Notes: generated by a model not told the origin, from the letters alone. DNA of 64,000 bases from Flavobacterium frigoritolerans (GCF_025847275.1 NZ_JAOZEV010000008.1:1-64000); one strand, 5' to 3'. Shown: positions 43,001 to 55,232, numbered from the stretch's first letter. Numbers and translations: made by a program.

Positions 43001-46000
43001 GATTAGAAAAATTTCTTCTAACAGTTATTCTCAATTTATTATAACGATTCTCCTGTAAATCGCCTATAAAAATAGTATTAATACGTTCATTTCCTAATGT
43101 ATAACCCAATAAATCTATTACTATTCGATTCTTATCATTAACGGTAATGGCAACACCTTCGGCATTATTTTTCCATTTTACAACATCACCTTGCTTAATA
43201 CCAAAATAGGTATGCAAATAGCTTCCTGCAAAAACAGGATCGGCAGTTATATTCAACTCATTGTTTCTAATTGTTCCACTGGCCTGCAAATGAAATACTA
43301 GGTCTCTAAAAGCGGTATTGAATTTTTCTTTTTTATCACATGGAACTTCTGCCAAACTTGTACAGCCTTTAATAGCGGCCTTGGTAGTTCCTATGACGAT
43401 AACTTCTTCGGGAGTTATACAATTATTCGTACCGTCTTTTCTTTTTATGGTTGCCAAAATCTGAAATTGATATACTTTATCGTTCTCATTGTATCCTGGC
43501 AAGGCATAAATATTTTTAAAAGCAATAATATCTTCCCATCGTGCAGCTACCTTTGTACCACATGCATTTGTATACTCCTTATTTACAAAACTCAACTGTA
43601 TAGGAGTTCCAATAGTATTGTTTCTATAAGTAAAGTCTATGTCCAGATTGCCCTGAGCATCCTTGGTACCCTTTATCTCTGGTGTTTCGCTTGCTGTTTC
43701 TAAATTAAACTCTGGATTTATTTGGGCATCAAACAGTTCTTTGGTTAAAAATGGCATGCTCGTAGTTTTTAAACCATTAACCAATAATCCTTGACTTTGA
43801 ATGGTTGGATTTACTAATCCGTTGAGGAAATTCTCCATGTCATTTGCTCTTGGACATTTTCCTGTTTCAAGGTACATTCCTTTTTCTGCAGTTTTTTTCG
43901 CTTCGGCTAGAATTTCTACATCACTAAGTGCTGCATCATAGCTGTAATCGGCTGGAATGAATCTTTTTTCTTTGTTTTTATATAATGTAACTGTTCCATC
44001 CGAACACGCCAATTCAACACCTGTACTAGCGGGAACCGTAGTAGGTATTATTGGTGTTTGAGGAATGGTATTTATTAATTTGGTAAGATTTTCAAAATTA
44101 TTTGGTTTGGCTACTGTGTATTTTTTAAATATCGAAACAAATGTATCTGAGCTTTCAGAATTACCTATACAATCGTTATAATTATTATTTTTACTTGCGT
44201 AAATATGTGCAAAAACAGTACGTGTTTTTTGTTTAAATGCAGTATAATTTGTTCTAAAATTAATCCATATTTTTTGTTTCATGTTTACATCACTCATGCT
44301 ATTGATGTCACTTAACAACCTGCTGTTTGATTTGTCTATGAATTCTTCATAAGCAGCCTCCGGCATGATTCCATTAGAATAAACAGCAAAATAATAAGCT
44401 GCTTTTAACATGTTTAACCTCTTGCCATTTTTTAATTGCAAACCATCAAAATTTTCATTTAAGGCTTCTTTTATTAAGTCTTTACGAAGTCTATAATCAC
44501 TTTCAGATTCAATATTACTGTTGCTATTTTTAGAATTATAAAATGGATCACTATCACTACCCTGAGCATCTACATTAATCAAATTTGCGATTATTCCACT
44601 TGATGTAAAGATGGTATTATCAATAACTTTCTGGGTTTCTGAATCATAAAAATTTGTATTAGTTAATTTTTCATCAAACCCATCGGTATTGATCCCATCT
44701 CCGTTTAATTTATTACACAATGCACTGTTATATATGTAATACTGATATTCAGGATGATAGGCTACTAGTGCATTTGCCCAGCTTGGTTTCCATAACGGAA
44801 TAAAATCGGCAACATAACTTAAGTACTTTGGCTCTACCAAAAATTCATCTGGATTATCACTATCAGTATCTCTACTTACAATAGCATTTTCTATTAAACT
44901 TGGCTTGTAAATTCCTTCTCCTACAAGTACTACTCTTATTGTTGATGGTGTTCCATCTTCTTCTTTATAAGATCCTCCAAAAGGGTTTCTCCAGTTGTTA
45001 TGAGGTACTTTTATTTCTTCGGGTTTATTTGTTTCTGGATTGGTCTCAGTAATTGTGGTATAACCTCCATATAATAATTGATTGTTATCATTAAATAGGC
45101 TTAGTGGATCTGCTATATTGGCTGCTAACTGGTTTTCGTTATCATCTTCTTCATCTTCATCCTGAATTTCTATTCCTTGTACCGAACCATATTGCCCATG
45201 CGGGCTTACATCTCCTAATAACATATCCAGATTAAGATTACATACATTGATAGGTTGTAGGCATAATTCTCGACATCCCGCTAGTAATTCTCTAAATTCA
45301 TATTTAAAACCAGCTCCTTTATTTGACTCCAGGTTGTCGTCTGTAGGCTCTAAGTTGTACGCTTTAAGATTCTTAATAACGTATTGTTTTTCGGCAGCAA
45401 TGATATCAGATTCTCTGGTGGCTATATTACCTAAAGCGGCTGGATTTGTTGAAAGTTTTAGCTTAAATGCTTCACATTCTGCCTCAGTAAGATTATCGCA
45501 TATCAAGGATTCTTCACAACTTTTACAAGTTACATTACAATCTTCTACTCTTATATCTGCTTCTAAAGCTGCTAAATCGGGTAAACATGTTTGGCTCTTT
45601 TTTAATTCGGTGATATAATCTTCAGCATATTGGTTTAATACTTCTTGATCTACACGTAGATCTTTGCTTAAAGGATAGGTTCCTGTTTTTAAAAACTCAC
45701 CTTGATATAGTGCTTTATATTCATTTTTTACACTTAGAGATTTAGTATTAAAAGAGTTGCTATTAAATATTCCGATTTTTGAAGATAATGAATCTCTTCC
45801 TGTAAGTAATTCATCGGCACAATCATTTTTCATACCTATTGACCAGTTGTAAACAAATGGATATTGTTTCCCGTTTAAACAATCATCTGTATAAGATCCT
45901 ACTGGTTTGTTTAAGGTATATTCAAATTTTATTCCGCCTTCTTTTACTACTGAAATAGGAGTGTTTAATCGTACGCCATCTTCAGAAATACCATTGTTAC

Positions 46001-47822
46001 CAGATGCATATTTATCATTATTTGATAATAAATTGATCGTTGTCATTAAATGTTGAGTCGAATCTGTTTCATCGTTTAGTGACAAAAGATTTCCTTTGTT
46101 ATCTCCTGCAAGTGCTGTTGCAATTGTTCTTCCTTGTGGATCAAGGTAACTTACACTTGTCTGCCCGTTTGGATCTATGACGATGTTCTTTTTATAAAGT
46201 GAAAAATCTCCTACTTTATACCCAAATAATCTATTTAGTTCTTCTTGCTTGGGTTGTCCATAAAAATAGTGCATTTCATGGCCTTTACCTATTTGATGAT
46301 CAGCACCTACGCCTCCTTTTCTCTTGATTCGACCTGTATTATCCGGAGTATATTCTATTTGAGAAAAAGGAAAGCCTTTGGCATTAGGCACCAAATCTTG
46401 GTAATTACCTAACTGCAAATTATTTTCAGAATAATATTTACTTGATCCTCCAACTTTTGACATGCTCGAAATCGGTTCTGGCTCACAATCCAAAACGCTC
46501 GGATTGTCCCAATCAAAATCATTATGGGTGTAAATTGTATTTTCTGAGTTTGTATTTACTTTATTATAAAAACGAATTCCCGAAGCTTCAATAGGTGTTG
46601 GCAATACCTCAATAGCTGCTCTTCCTTGATTGTCATAAATTACCTCGCCTACTATCGCTTTGTTGTTTGAATTTATTTTAGTAACCGTTTGCCTGTTACG
46701 CAAGCTTCCATCAAAATAACTTACTACTTCTTTTTTCTTTCCGTCTTCGGCAAATGAGGATTGATATTGCCAGTTTTTCTGTCCCGATTCATGTGCCTGA
46801 TCTATCTCAATTATATGGGTATGGGGCCAATCGTTCACATTCTTAAATGAATCCGTTAGCCCTGAGGACCATGTTCCGTAAAAATTCTTTGTTGTATCAT
46901 CAAGAAATCTCCCCACTGGTCGTACTCTGTAAACCAGATAACCATTAGAATATACTAGAGGAATTCTATAAATAGTGTCTTTTGTTTCAATTCTCGTACT
47001 GTTTAGCTTAAAGTCTTGCTCAGTCAACGGAATTTCACTTGTAGCTAATTTACCTCCTACTTTGTTGTAATTATCAATCCAAGTCCATTCAAGTTCATAT
47101 TCTACTGCTGGTGCATTTTTATCTTTAGTCCAGTTAATAACTAGTTCTTCGGCTCCATCACTAACTTTAGAAACTTCTCTCTCATCTGTTCCATCGTATT
47201 TTACAAGTTTATAGGTTAACGGAAACACTGATGTAAATTGTGTAGCACTCAACTGCATATTATAATACCGTTCTGTATTAAACTTTAGCTCCAAATAAGC
47301 CGTAGAATTAGGTACAGTTATTTCTGCATTACTAGAATTATAATATTTTATAGATTCTACCTTTACATCGGCTTTATGAATTCCTGGTAATTGATATACT
47401 GCATAATCGTCTAAGCGAACTCCTTTGGTTACATTGTCATGTTTTATCTTTAAGGTCACCAAAAAAGGATTTGGATAGTCTTTTTGCTCCTTTTTATTGT
47501 CTTTATACCTAGCAATTATTTTCCCCAAAGTATCATAAGGCGTGATTCTTAGTGTGATTTCGCTATAATAAATAGTGTTGTACGCTGTTAAATCAGACAA
47601 ATTATCATTAAACCCAAAATGAATTGATACCACTGGATTAACTGAGGTAAAAATATTTTGCTTATTTAAATCGTCAAATTTAGGATCAACGATATGCAAT
47701 GGTGGTTGCCCATTTAATTGAGCTCCGAGTTTTTTATCTCCCAAAAATTCTTCTTGTTGACCAAATGCAACCAATGAAAATAAGGTAAATACAAATGCTG
47801 TTAAATAGTTCTGGATATGCAT
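37020..47822 (-). CDS. Giant Rhs/YD-repeat protein with TSP3 repeats and variable C-terminus
   Basis: 3600 aa with signal peptide ([16 protein letters not shown]). Order: beta-rich N-terminal region with an Ig-like segment; a DUF6443-like block ([20 protein letters not shown], about 350-420); a long cysteine-bearing middle; YD/Rhs repeats from about 2120 ([17 protein letters not shown]) to about 2770; a LamG-like segment (about 2860-3070); thrombospondin type 3 calcium-binding repeats ([12 protein letters not shown] and four more, about 3080-3185); the Rhs core ([12 protein letters not shown] to [16 protein letters not shown], about 3247-3320); and a variable C-terminal domain of about 280 aa. 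Rhs shells encapsulate and release their C-terminal toxin. The C-terminus here matches no toxin fold I recognise. No T9SS sorting tail is visible. Small candidate immunity genes follow. Confidence 0.92.
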   Translation of the reverse strand: MHIQNYLTAFVFTLFSLVAFGQQEEFLGDKKLGAQLNGQPPLHIVDPKFDDLNKQNIFTSVNPVVSIHFGFNDNLSDLTAYNTIYYSEITLRITPYDTLGKIIARYKDNKKEQKDYPNPFLVTLKIKHDNVTKGVRLDDYAVYQLPGIHKADVKVESIKYYNSSNAEITVPNSTAYLELKFNTERYYNMQLSATQFTSVFPLTYKLVKYDGTDEREVSKVSDGAEELVINWTKDKNAPAVEYELEWTWIDNYNKVGGKLATSEIPLTEQDFKLNSTRIETKDTIYRIPLVYSNGYLVYRVRPVGRFLDDTTKNFYGTWSSGLTDSFKNVNDWPHTHIIEIDQAHESGQKNWQYQSSFAEDGKKKEVVSYFDGSLRNRQTVTKINSNNKAIVGEVIYDNQGRAAIEVLPTPIEASGIRFYNKVNTNSENTIYTHNDFDWDNPSVLDCEPEPISSMSKVGGSSKYYSENNLQLGNYQDLVPNAKGFPFSQIEYTPDNTGRIKRKGGVGADHQIGKGHEMHYFYGQPKQEELNRLFGYKVGDFSLYKKNIVIDPNGQTSVSYLDPQGRTIATALAGDNKGNLLSLNDETDSTQHLMTTINLLSNNDKYASGNNGISEDGVRLNTPISVVKEGGIKFEYTLNKPVGSYTDDCLNGKQYPFVYNWSIGMKNDCADELLTGRDSLSSKIGIFNSNSFNTKSLSVKNEYKALYQGEFLKTGTYPLSKDLRVDQEVLNQYAEDYITELKKSQTCLPDLAALEADIRVEDCNVTCKSCEESLICDNLTEAECEAFKLKLSTNPAALGNIATRESDIIAAEKQYVIKNLKAYNLEPTDDNLESNKGAGFKYEFRELLAGCRELCLQPINVCNLNLDMLLGDVSPHGQYGSVQGIEIQDEDEEDDNENQLAANIADPLSLFNDNNQLLYGGYTTITETNPETNKPEEIKVPHNNWRNPFGGSYKEEDGTPSTIRVVLVGEGIYKPSLIENAIVSRDTDSDNPDEFLVEPKYLSYVADFIPLWKPSWANALVAYHPEYQYYIYNSALCNKLNGDGINTDGFDEKLTNTNFYDSETQKVIDNTIFTSSGIIANLINVDAQGSDSDPFYNSKNSNSNIESESDYRLRKDLIKEALNENFDGLQLKNGKRLNMLKAAYYFAVYSNGIMPEAAYEEFIDKSNSRLLSDINSMSDVNMKQKIWINFRTNYTAFKQKTRTVFAHIYASKNNNYNDCIGNSESSDTFVSIFKKYTVAKPNNFENLTKLINTIPQTPIIPTTVPASTGVELACSDGTVTLYKNKEKRFIPADYSYDAALSDVEILAEAKKTAEKGMYLETGKCPRANDMENFLNGLVNPTIQSQGLLVNGLKTTSMPFLTKELFDAQINPEFNLETASETPEIKGTKDAQGNLDIDFTYRNNTIGTPIQLSFVNKEYTNACGTKVAARWEDIIAFKNIYALPGYNENDKVYQFQILATIKRKDGTNNCITPEEVIVIGTTKAAIKGCTSLAEVPCDKKEKFNTAFRDLVFHLQASGTIRNNELNITADPVFAGSYLHTYFGIKQGDVVKWKNNAEGVAITVNDKNRIVIDLLGYTLGNERINTIFIGDLQENRYNKLRITVRRNFSNRQITGMVTSGNTNKPLYFSCCDDCSEWDHNGDGVGDLCDIKEPTEPSKVVACSEYANDELIFESGLKDMINHLLLPENHEIDETGNKISIGINKGSDPYFKYAKTSSNPVITTFLEKSKVKELYSNIVNGGIRHFSAPVIFDEYAMRMTSGGVTIQFNNSPYFGPDDNYYIGSIQISNMNLKDLDSINSIDIIGKGPVRNSNWVEIKYTDTQGNINILQNAIMAVMVWYDRINGFWYGESAEICRFFNGEQPLSRPKLLKSRTITHDISYEMIMDENGVITKDFDPFQTTQLISKSNIRSVFLREAISNCNDICVPAAVAPIVCGDKWNAFKISVKAIVPDYEIPTNLAVDGNYFCEANFGYISTDYIAYLTKLQITTVQNPLFITIAEFGATKLRYGNPRTPEVLDKYRNYVAGQKTNKTEELASWLQYANQYVTDYRVCAPAIMGPAFSMEVPVTETRTPCEIYANTVKAANKQEIEQAFYANKKAAFKQRYLKASLEGLTETLTQTAMDKEYQYTLYYYDQAGNLIQTVPPEGVKRLAPTANETIKTVRETTPEKDDTALVNGVAVAPNHSMQTQYRYNSLNQLVWQKTPDGGVTRFAYDALGRIVASQNENQRIIKPLFSYTRYDGLGRITEAGQFEAKTKGALTINDNGRLVFTNNNALVPVDAIADKYPYNQGVLFDQVTKTVYDVPMADTKDWFTAYEVNNNHKRVTAVLYYDQLKTELTEVKAYDKYNNAIAYDYDVHGNVKELIYHINNNTELTKLKQDRKKVVYNYDLISGNVNKVTYQPESTKDQFIHRYEYDADNRIKQVYTSTDNVIWEKEANYLYYDHGPLARVELGDKKVQGLDYIYTLQGWLKGVNSERIGSQYDAGKDGLNVAQDAFGFALNYYKGDYQSRFNMRDNAIFSFSKGAKLEQDLNLYNGNIKEMVTSLLDNQQKPIATQFNYYQYDQLNRIKEMTSQSISYNQYLGTNMPTSGYRSNYSYDRNGNLDKLNRWAPAATGAITLMDQLTYDYTAGTNKLRHVNDAVPNGVFTNDTKNPNDSSLDIDNQSADNYKYDDIGQLIADKQEDLKIDWRVDGKVKSVTKGNGTIISFEYDGLGNRTAKTVTNGANVTTTYYQRDVQGNVLSTYEMVKQGEILKYYLVEQDIYGSSRLGVERGRKEITADIMPKNLKSARSRLLAGTEPTVLIDPRVVTEQSGLNMNTPEARATWDERSESTINLFKNALPKTESITLAAHLKIDSDNKGTNLIAALHGTSKEGESWPKDNSYSYLSSVLLSVTKTAAGYVPEVSLIKYKRNHENYRNKSGNGRLRYYSSKSVTNYKITATAIPEDEWDLTTLIKQSANSDEYDVTITINGNVYATKATASNIYNRKKENAMRTGNENLYIVLPKNSLGATAITHHPGERSIYNGLKTELCDFGYTVDNGQELEDIQTNYFGFDEGRGTTASSTTGQKMTLSKTFFSESYCGTRADDSDGDGILDINDNCPFVFNPLQEDDDKDGVGNVCDNCLIYNPDQLDTDKDGRGDACDNCINFPNFDQIDTDGDGIGDVCDNCPTIANPGQEDANKNGIGDACEGLAQGKGTATVPGTPIIAYRFVGDKQYELSNHLGNVLSVVSDRKLIDKNTLYPDVLSYSDYFPFGMQVPTRHGNTNEYRYSFQGQEKDDEIKGEGNSINFKYRMHDPRIGRFFAVDPLSHEYPWNSSYAFSENRVIDAVELEGGEKLIVITKNANQGSPIIMTIDGLDVMKQMLYDSSEKFGSLLINKSYSLALKEMADGFMVGSNGKIYQTSVLSKSKTVNLIDGKQIEEVTMGKNFGFKNNSTGKVITTKGLNQIENLSSKGSAAYYKNVGKLFETMPLFGALFNLTSSAVKQDNPKYLDALALSPVGSFSQEQFENSNQDFNHSLYKDFNKAKTGGLSKTKDFINKYNQNYTKNFQVIYINDASANKLIKGGYKDYIQLFDDSKHSKEEPKNAVIIEYQNNSATIHAIFLNINK

Positions 47823-47968
47823 AATTGTGTTTTGTTTATTAGAAACCTGATTGAACAGGATTAAAACTCTTCTTTATTAAGTTAATAGCTGTAACATTTT
47901 TAAAACCTTACAAGAGGTTCCAAAACTCTGCTCAGTAACGATAACTGAAACTCAGTACTGAGTACTGT

Positions 47969-48664
47969 TTAATCAATAATCTCATACTTTTTTAAGCGCT
48001 CGGATAAAATGATTTGTTTTTTACCCGAAATTGTAAAATAGGTACTGCTATTAAAAATCGAAGCTTTTACTGGATTTCTATTGTAATTCATATTGGTAAC
48101 TTCTAATCTTGGATAATGAGAATCTGGGCTTCGATAATCTTTAGAAAAATTGACTGCAGTGTTGTAATAAAATATTTGTTTCTGCAAAAAATAATTCTTT
48201 GTAATCTGTACCACAATTTTTGAGTAAGGAAGACTCGAATACGATTTTGCAACCATAGTTATTTCCCAATAAGTTTTATAATCAAGAAACTTTTCAATGG
48301 TACACAAATCAAATAATGGTTTCATATCAAAATCTCCTAAATAATTGTCCATCGGATTTAAAATCTGAATCGCTTTTTCTGAATGATTAATTTTAAGGTA
48401 TGCTTTTTTTAAATTAAGAATTTCACTATCGCCAATTTTCATATACACTTCATTGAATTCATTTTTATAAAAAATACCGTTATAACTTTCCTCTATTTTT
48501 TTTGAATCAAAATCTTTATATAATGCATAACTTGATTTGTACTGCAAGGGTTTGGGAATACTATATTGTTTTCCCAACTTTTGAAAAACCTCACTTACGC
48601 TTTGACTATAAGCCAAAGCGCAACTGAATAAGACCCATACGTATATTATTTTTTTATAAAACAT
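47969..48664 (-). CDS. Exported protein of unknown function (LolA-like by eye)
   Basis: 231 aa with signal peptide ending LAYSQ. The body alternates beta-strands with the pattern ...GDSEILNLKKAYLKINHSEKAIQILNP...KIVVQITKNYFLQKQIFYYNT, faintly reminiscent of LolA/LolB outer-membrane lipoprotein carrier folds. It starts 3 bp after the vWA/LRR gene and precedes the Rhs gene by 146 bp, so it is part of the same operon. A chaperone or export role for the neighbouring large proteins is speculative. Confidence 0.6.
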   Translation of the reverse strand: MFYKKIIYVWVLFSCALAYSQSVSEVFQKLGKQYSIPKPLQYKSSYALYKDFDSKKIEESYNGIFYKNEFNEVYMKIGDSEILNLKKAYLKINHSEKAIQILNPMDNYLGDFDMKPLFDLCTIEKFLDYKTYWEITMVAKSYSSLPYSKIVVQITKNYFLQKQIFYYNTAVNFSKDYRSPDSHYPRLEVTNMNYNRNPVKASIFNSSTYFTISGKKQIILSERLKKYEIID

Positions 48665-48667
48665 GGC

Positions 48668-51600
48668 TTACAATTTTGTATTTATTACGCTGCCAGAGCG
48701 TGTTTCCTGAATTGTTTTAATCCCTTTTTCGGTTTCTTTCTTAACACGAACTAAACCTCCTTCATTATCATACTCATAAAAAGTACTGTAATTGTTTTCG
48801 TCTAACTCCGACATTAGCTTGAATGTTTCAGGATCGTAAACAAATGATTTTACACTGCCTTGTAGCGGATGAATCCTAATATCATCAAAATATACTGGAA
48901 TACTAGGGCTATTATTCTCTAACTGAATACCTATTGTTATGGTCTCTACTGGGACCTTAAATTTTTGTACAACACGCTGCCAGCCATCAATAATGTTCCC
49001 AGAAGCTTTTACCGATAAGGAGTCTATTTTATGTGTTGGTATATCCAAAGCTTCTTTTCTATTATAAAAAATAATTTTTATTGCAGGATTTTCGTAGGTT
49101 TTAACCTGAGTAGATAACTCTTCTTTTACCCAGGCACTCAACATATATTCTTTGCCAGGTTCTGGCTTAAATGAAAGACAATCATCACAAAAATCTTTTA
49201 TAGAAGCTGTACCGCAAACTATTTTACTATCGGCAAGTTTATCCGAGAAGTACGTTTCATCAGACGACAATAAATTAAAATTATCATGTCCATAATAAGT
49301 TCCAGTTCCAAATTCATTTATGTCAGATTTTGGAAATTCGGTTGCAGGAAAATCTAACAGGTACTTTAAAGATTTGGTAAGATGATTTGTTACTGTATTT
49401 ACAAGATTGTTTTGACTATTATTAGGGTCTGCTGTAGGTGATAAAAATTTATTGGTATAGAAAGTCTCATCTACATAAATCCCATTTTCAATTCCTACAA
49501 TGTATAAGTGCGGTAATTTAGGGTCACTACCATACGCATTATTGAATTTTTTCATGGTTATTTTTAATGAATCAACATTAGCTGTCTGACAGCCATCGGT
49601 TATCATTATAACCATATTTGGTTTCATAGAATACCCCAAGGCTCCCTCTAAACCACTTCTCCAATAATCGGATGAAGCACTAATTCCTGTTTTGCCATTT
49701 CTTTTACCAAACGAATCTATCCAGACATTAAACTGTCTTAAGCTTGCTGGCGTATTAGTTAATTTAGTGGGGAGTATAAAATCAGTTCTTGTATTTTCAT
49801 CACTATCTGACATTCCTGTTAACGAAACATAGATATTAGATCCAATACTATCGTTTGTTAAGGCCTGTTGTTTTATAAATAATTTTAGTTGTTTCTTAAT
49901 TTTATTGGCTTCTTTTGAATCAATTGATCCTGATTCATCGACTACTAGTGCTATATGCGACACACATGATAATTCATTTGGACAAAAATCGATATTTTGA
50001 ACATATCCATTTGAGTTAGTAGTACCATCACTGTAATTAATCGCAACTGTATTTTTTGCCAAAGCTGCTGTGTATTTCCTTAAGTCAATGTCTGTAATAG
50101 TCCCCGAAAGAGATTTAGGCAATTGCACATCATTTCCTATAGCTGTTTTCGAAAATGAAAAGCTTATGGCAGTGCTAGTATTACTAAAGTTATAAATCTT
50201 TACACTAGAAGCTGTCGTATAGGGTGATAGAGCAGCTATTTCTTTCTTTGCATAAGTATTTGCATCGGTCCCATTTGGAGTACTTACTAATTTAGTAATT
50301 AATGAAATAAATAAACGCTGTATTTCTGGTGCATGTATATTGCTTTTAGTACAAGAAACAAATGGCAAACAATTCTCTATGTTAATTGTTTTTGAGAATA
50401 ATGTTTCACAATTTACCGCCCCTTCTGCCATTAATTTTATTTCATATTCTCCTGCCAGTTCCGGCGTAAAAGTATATAAACCAGTCGTGTTTGTCTCTGT
50501 ATGTACAATAACACCTAAAGCATTTGTACTCGTCCAAGTATAATTGAGATTAGTAGATATTGTCTCAAATACAAAACTAATTGGCTCTTTGGCGCAATCC
50601 TTTTTCTCTACTGTTTTTTCAGGACAAAAATCAACATATTGAATTGACATACCAGTATCACATCCTATTTTATTATATAGTTCTGTACCTAAGCCCCTTG
50701 TATTGATCATTCTTGTATTCATAGCCTGACAGCTTATCAAGAGTTCATTATATCCTATATATTGACTTATATCAAAATCAAAATAATAATTCAAGCCATA
50801 GCTATTAACATAATAAATATCATACTCTCTATCTTGAGAAAAAGAAAATTGCAAACTAGTTATTTCGCCACTGTCATTTCTAGTTGAGACAAAATTATAT
50901 ATTTTATCTGCTACACTGCTCATCAGATATTCTTTAAGAGCGATCAGTTCAGAAGGATTGCTTCCATTAATTTGTGCATCAGTATCCCCTCGGGCTACTT
51001 TAACAGCAAGGCTCTTTAATAAATTTATAACTGCCCCTTTAACAATTTCTGATTTTTCATTAGCTATTGTACAAGAATTGCAAATTACCATTCGAGCATA
51101 ACGGGTCACTTCTGTAGTGCAACCATTTTCATCTGTTAAATATAATTTGATACTGTTTTCTCCCAATGAATTATGCGATACTGTAAATTCAGACTCATTA
51201 CTAGTGCTTATCAAAACTAAGTTTTTATCATATAAATGCCATTTATATGATAAAACTTTTTCCGGATAGTGTTTGTAATATGTATACGTTATTTTATCTC
51301 CTACGCAAATGTTTTCATAATTAGATGGTTTTATATATCCTGAGTGATTGCCCATCTCAGAACATGCATCATAATTTTTAAATTCTTTTATAAATGAAGT
51401 TTTACATCCATTTATATCCGTTACAATTAGTTCAATTTTACAGTTATTATATTTTATTAAAGTCGTAAAAATTTGCTCTTTTTTATGGTCAAGTAAGTAG
51501 TTATCTAACGTGTATATTTTCCAATCATATTTTAAATTAGTTGCAGTTGTTTTAAAAATAAAATTTGAAATTTTGTTTACATATATTTTTTCGTTATTAG

Positions 51601-53323
51601 TTGTGCTAATTTCCCCTTTAATTTCAGGGCAATTGGCACTATTTAAGTAAATTTTATTCCTTGATAAGAAAAAATAAGGGTTCATAGGATTGCTAGACAA
51701 ACAGTAATATTCTCCTTTGTCATTAGCTGAATTAAATGAATTAATAGTATAAACTCTGTTTGTAGCTCCAAAAATTTTTTTCTCATCTTTATACCATTGA
51801 AATGTATCATTAGGAAGATATCGATTATCTGAATACATTTCTAAATTAACAACCTCCCCTTCAGACTTGCTATAAGTAAGCATCGTGTCTGTTGCAGACT
51901 GTGGATAATACGAATAATTATAACCTATAGTTGAATAATAGTAATCGTAAGTATCCACAAAATCAATAAAGCGAAAATTATTTCCTGTAATACTAAATTT
52001 TTCACCATAAGTATCATTTGTAAATGTTAAACGTGGTATTAGTCCGGTCAATTTATTATAACTAAGGCTTATTATATCAATATTTTGAAAATCTTGAAAA
52101 GCAACAGGGATTTCTCCTGTAATTTTATTAAAAGGCAGCGAAAGGACATTTAAATTTATTAAATTACTAAAACTGGAGAGATTAGTTTTGATTTGATTGT
52201 TACCAAACCATATACTTTCTAATGAATTTAGAGAACTTAATACCGATATATCATCAATATCATTATCATGCATTGCAAAAAATTTTAATTTGGTTAAATT
52301 CTGAAAATTTTGAGGCAAAGGGCCACTAAATTTATTGTTGCCTAAATCTAAATGTTCTAAATCAGTTAAGTTTCCGAGAATTTCTAAGTTTTCTGACAAA
52401 CCTGCACTATTACAAATTAAGCTCTTTAATTTTTTTAGATTTAAAAAACTATTGGGCAGAGTACCATTATTTGTAAAATTATTATTCGTTAAATTTAAAT
52501 ATTCTAAAGCTGGAAGATTTATTCCTATACTTGATATAGCTCCACTTAAATTATTATTGGAAATCTGTAAGTATTTTAGTTTTGACAAATTCGAGAAATT
52601 GTCAGGAATCTGACCTTTAATTTTATTACTATAAGCTGAAAAACTTTCTAGATTAATAAGGTTTCCAATTGGTTCAAGATTACCATCAAATAAACTGTAA
52701 CTTATATCTATAGAATTTAATGATGTTAATTTTCCAAGGTTTTCTAAACTTCCATATAATTTATTTCCGCCAATTCTTATTGCAGTTAGATAATTTTTTA
52801 ATGCGCTTATATCAGGTATTTGTCCTTTTAAATTATTAGCTCTCAGATTTAAGAGGGTCACATGGTTATTTACAACTGTTACACCATACCAGGATTCTAC
52901 GGGTTTGCTTGTATTCCAATTGTTACTATGATACCAAGCCCCATCCTCCTGAGTTGCGTTATAAAATGCAATTAAGGCGTTTCTTTCTTCTACAGGAACA
53001 TCTAAAAGTATCCTCTTATTCTCAGATTTTTCAGTAGAATCTTTTGCATCATTTTTATCTTCATTAGGAAAATATTTCAATGCTTGTTCTTGGCGAATAT
53101 TCTCTAACTGAGTCGCTTTTATTACTAATGAACTTTTATATAATTTTATTGCCTCTTCCGTTTGGGCAGGAGTTAATATTCTCTCCTTCAAAGAGAATAT
53201 TATTTTTGTAGCATCAAAATCCATTTCTCTATCGTTCAATTCCTGAGCAAAAGAAACGGATGAAAATAACAGCATACAAAAAGTGATACTCCACTGTTTT
53301 TTTATTCTAAAAATGGTTGTCAT
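48668..53323 (-). CDS. LRR protein with Ig-like, vWA and galactose-binding-like domains
   Basis: 1551 aa with signal peptide (FSSVSFAQ). An LRR block (about 130-420) of the plant-like LxxLxLxxNxLxGxIP type is followed by an Ig-like domain (FQWYKDEKKIFGATNRVYT, about 505-560), PKD-like stretches, and a von Willebrand A domain near residue 1118 with an intact MIDAS (ALVVDESGS, threonine/aspartate loops TGMSDSDENT and MITDGCQ). A galactose-binding-like domain (about 1390-1480, YMLSAWVKEE...VYFDDIRIHPL) follows. It ends with an Rhs-like tail (FVYDPETFKLMSELDENNYSTFYEYDNEGGL) that normally terminates SpvB-like Bacteroidota proteins. It looks like a fusion between an LRR protein and the separated tail of the 1878-aa protein. 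Confidence 0.85.
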   Translation of the reverse strand: MTTIFRIKKQWSITFCMLLFSSVSFAQELNDREMDFDATKIIFSLKERILTPAQTEEAIKLYKSSLVIKATQLENIRQEQALKYFPNEDKNDAKDSTEKSENKRILLDVPVEERNALIAFYNATQEDGAWYHSNNWNTSKPVESWYGVTVVNNHVTLLNLRANNLKGQIPDISALKNYLTAIRIGGNKLYGSLENLGKLTSLNSIDISYSLFDGNLEPIGNLINLESFSAYSNKIKGQIPDNFSNLSKLKYLQISNNNLSGAISSIGINLPALEYLNLTNNNFTNNGTLPNSFLNLKKLKSLICNSAGLSENLEILGNLTDLEHLDLGNNKFSGPLPQNFQNLTKLKFFAMHDNDIDDISVLSSLNSLESIWFGNNQIKTNLSSFSNLINLNVLSLPFNKITGEIPVAFQDFQNIDIISLSYNKLTGLIPRLTFTNDTYGEKFSITGNNFRFIDFVDTYDYYYSTIGYNYSYYPQSATDTMLTYSKSEGEVVNLEMYSDNRYLPNDTFQWYKDEKKIFGATNRVYTINSFNSANDKGEYYCLSSNPMNPYFFLSRNKIYLNSANCPEIKGEISTTNNEKIYVNKISNFIFKTTATNLKYDWKIYTLDNYLLDHKKEQIFTTLIKYNNCKIELIVTDINGCKTSFIKEFKNYDACSEMGNHSGYIKPSNYENICVGDKITYTYYKHYPEKVLSYKWHLYDKNLVLISTSNESEFTVSHNSLGENSIKLYLTDENGCTTEVTRYARMVICNSCTIANEKSEIVKGAVINLLKSLAVKVARGDTDAQINGSNPSELIALKEYLMSSVADKIYNFVSTRNDSGEITSLQFSFSQDREYDIYYVNSYGLNYYFDFDISQYIGYNELLISCQAMNTRMINTRGLGTELYNKIGCDTGMSIQYVDFCPEKTVEKKDCAKEPISFVFETISTNLNYTWTSTNALGVIVHTETNTTGLYTFTPELAGEYEIKLMAEGAVNCETLFSKTINIENCLPFVSCTKSNIHAPEIQRLFISLITKLVSTPNGTDANTYAKKEIAALSPYTTASSVKIYNFSNTSTAISFSFSKTAIGNDVQLPKSLSGTITDIDLRKYTAALAKNTVAINYSDGTTNSNGYVQNIDFCPNELSCVSHIALVVDESGSIDSKEANKIKKQLKLFIKQQALTNDSIGSNIYVSLTGMSDSDENTRTDFILPTKLTNTPASLRQFNVWIDSFGKRNGKTGISASSDYWRSGLEGALGYSMKPNMVIMITDGCQTANVDSLKITMKKFNNAYGSDPKLPHLYIVGIENGIYVDETFYTNKFLSPTADPNNSQNNLVNTVTNHLTKSLKYLLDFPATEFPKSDINEFGTGTYYGHDNFNLLSSDETYFSDKLADSKIVCGTASIKDFCDDCLSFKPEPGKEYMLSAWVKEELSTQVKTYENPAIKIIFYNRKEALDIPTHKIDSLSVKASGNIIDGWQRVVQKFKVPVETITIGIQLENNSPSIPVYFDDIRIHPLQGSVKSFVYDPETFKLMSELDENNYSTFYEYDNEGGLVRVKKETEKGIKTIQETRSGSVINTKL

Positions 53324-53430
53324 ATTAAATTATATATTTATATGCAAATAGACATAGGGGATTTATATCACCCTATAATTTACAGATAGTATTGATTTGA
53401 TTTATTGATTATAAATAATTAAAGGCATCC

Positions 53431-55224
53431 TTATCTAACAACTTTAATTACTCCAACTATTGGTGTGCAATTAATTACATTTAATTGTATAGGTTCTCTC
53501 TCTAATATCAATGGAGACATATCAGGATTAGTCGTATGATATGATCTACAAAAATAGGTTCCTGCATCAGTATTTTTCAAATCTGTAAGTGCATACTCTC
53601 TTGAGGTTGCACCTGAGATTATGGCATTATTTTTATACCATTGGAACGTATCATCTGGCGTAAATCTACCGTCTTCACACATTGTTAGCGTTATTGATCC
53701 GCCAATTCGTGCTGTAGTTGTTTTTGCAGTATCCGTTTTTTTTTGAGAGTTATACTTAAAATTATATCTACTCATTTTTGTTTTATATAGAGAAAATTCA
53801 GAGGCAAAATCTATAAAACGAAACTTATTCGAAATTATTCCTAAAGTATTTATATGTCTTAAATCGGGTACTGAACCTTCTAAAAAATTATTTGATACAT
53901 CCATATTATATAAATTTGTCAAATCCTTTAGTCCTGGAGGTAGCGTACCCGTTAGTTGGTTATAATCTAAACCAAAAAATCGTAGTTTCGTAAGCATTTC
54001 AATTTCTTTAGGAATGGTTCCAGTTAATTGATTACGATCGAGATACAACCTAACTATATTTTTCAATAATCCTATTTCTTTAGGAATAAAACCTGTTAAC
54101 TGATTAACTCCTAGTTGTAATTCTACAAGATTATCCAATTGTCCAATTTCCGGAGGAATACTCCCTGTTAATTTATTAGCATACAATATGAGCGTTCTTA
54201 AATTTTTCAACTTATTTATTTTACTTGAAATTGTACCATCAAGACCATTATAATCTAACATCAGAGTAGTAAGAGATTGTAAATTATAAATTTCATCGGG
54301 TATACTTCCTGTTAATTTATTCATGTCCAAACCCAAATATTGCAATTTATTTAGTTCTCCTATTTGTAATGGAATTGATCCACTAATATCATTATTCTCA
54401 AAATCCAAATGAGTAAGATTTATAAGTTTATTGACATCAGGTAACAGTGTTCCACTCAGCTTATTATACGCTAAAGAGAGTGAAGAAAGCGCCGTTAAAT
54501 TATAAAATTCTACAGGTATACTTCCTGTTAATCCATTTCTCCCTAACGCAATTGAACTAAGTTTCTTAAGCTGCCCTATTTCTGCAGGTATACTACCTGT
54601 TAATCCATTATAGCGAGCATCTACAAAATGCAAATTTTCAAGCTGCCCTATTTCTTTGGGTATACTGCCTGATACCCCACTACGCTCAAGATCCAAAAAA
54701 GTTAAATATTTTAATTGTCCTATTTCTGGTGGTAGGATTCCACTTAAGGAATTGCGGCTTAAGCTTAATTTAACTACATGTCCATTAACTACAGTAACTC
54801 CATACCATCCAATACCTCCATTCCAAGAAGTAACAGGTTTATTAAAATCCCAACCCTTATTATTTTTCCAATTTGCTCCATTGGTACTATTATATATCGC
54901 TAGCAGTGCGTCTTTTTCAGACTGCGGTATATCGACCGCAACATTTCGGTGCAGTCTTTTTTTTGTATTTTGTTCAAGTTCAATTTTTTCTAAAATCTCC
55001 TGTTTCTTTTTTTTCATTTCCAGATATCGAACTTTAAACATTTCTCGCTTGCGCTCAATTTCAATAGTAAGTCCTTCGGGATCTGTAACTCCATATTCTC
55101 GTAATGAGTTTATTACTCTAGCCTCATCAAATCCTATTTCCTGATCGCTTAAATCCTGAGCAAATACTGTTGTTGTAAAAAGGAAACTTATGATGCTAAA
55201 AACTAATATATTGATTGACTTCAT
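53431..55224 (-). CDS. Leucine-rich-repeat and Ig-like exported protein
   Basis: 597 aa with signal peptide (SFLFTTTVFAQ). An N-terminal domain (DLSDQEIGFDEARVINSLREYG) and a WYGVTVVNGHVVKLSL entry motif lead into about 14 LRRs (about 165-470) ending in IPxEIGQL-type turns. An Ig-like domain (FQWYKNNAIISGATSREYALT, about 535-585) is followed by a short, abrupt end (INCTPIVGVIKVVR). It is paralogous to the first 570 residues of the next gene (1551 aa) and looks like a truncated duplicate. LRR proteins in such operons usually bind proteins or surfaces; the partner is unknown. Confidence 0.85.
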   Translation of the reverse strand: MKSINILVFSIISFLFTTTVFAQDLSDQEIGFDEARVINSLREYGVTDPEGLTIEIERKREMFKVRYLEMKKKKQEILEKIELEQNTKKRLHRNVAVDIPQSEKDALLAIYNSTNGANWKNNKGWDFNKPVTSWNGGIGWYGVTVVNGHVVKLSLSRNSLSGILPPEIGQLKYLTFLDLERSGVSGSIPKEIGQLENLHFVDARYNGLTGSIPAEIGQLKKLSSIALGRNGLTGSIPVEFYNLTALSSLSLAYNKLSGTLLPDVNKLINLTHLDFENNDISGSIPLQIGELNKLQYLGLDMNKLTGSIPDEIYNLQSLTTLMLDYNGLDGTISSKINKLKNLRTLILYANKLTGSIPPEIGQLDNLVELQLGVNQLTGFIPKEIGLLKNIVRLYLDRNQLTGTIPKEIEMLTKLRFFGLDYNQLTGTLPPGLKDLTNLYNMDVSNNFLEGSVPDLRHINTLGIISNKFRFIDFASEFSLYKTKMSRYNFKYNSQKKTDTAKTTTARIGGSITLTMCEDGRFTPDDTFQWYKNNAIISGATSREYALTDLKNTDAGTYFCRSYHTTNPDMSPLILEREPIQLNVINCTPIVGVIKVVR

Positions 55225-55232
55225 GATAATAA

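Noticed and set aside
37020..47822. T9SS substrate
   Set aside because: No C-terminal sorting domain of type A or B is visible at the end of the protein, unlike the endonuclease at 4592-6442.
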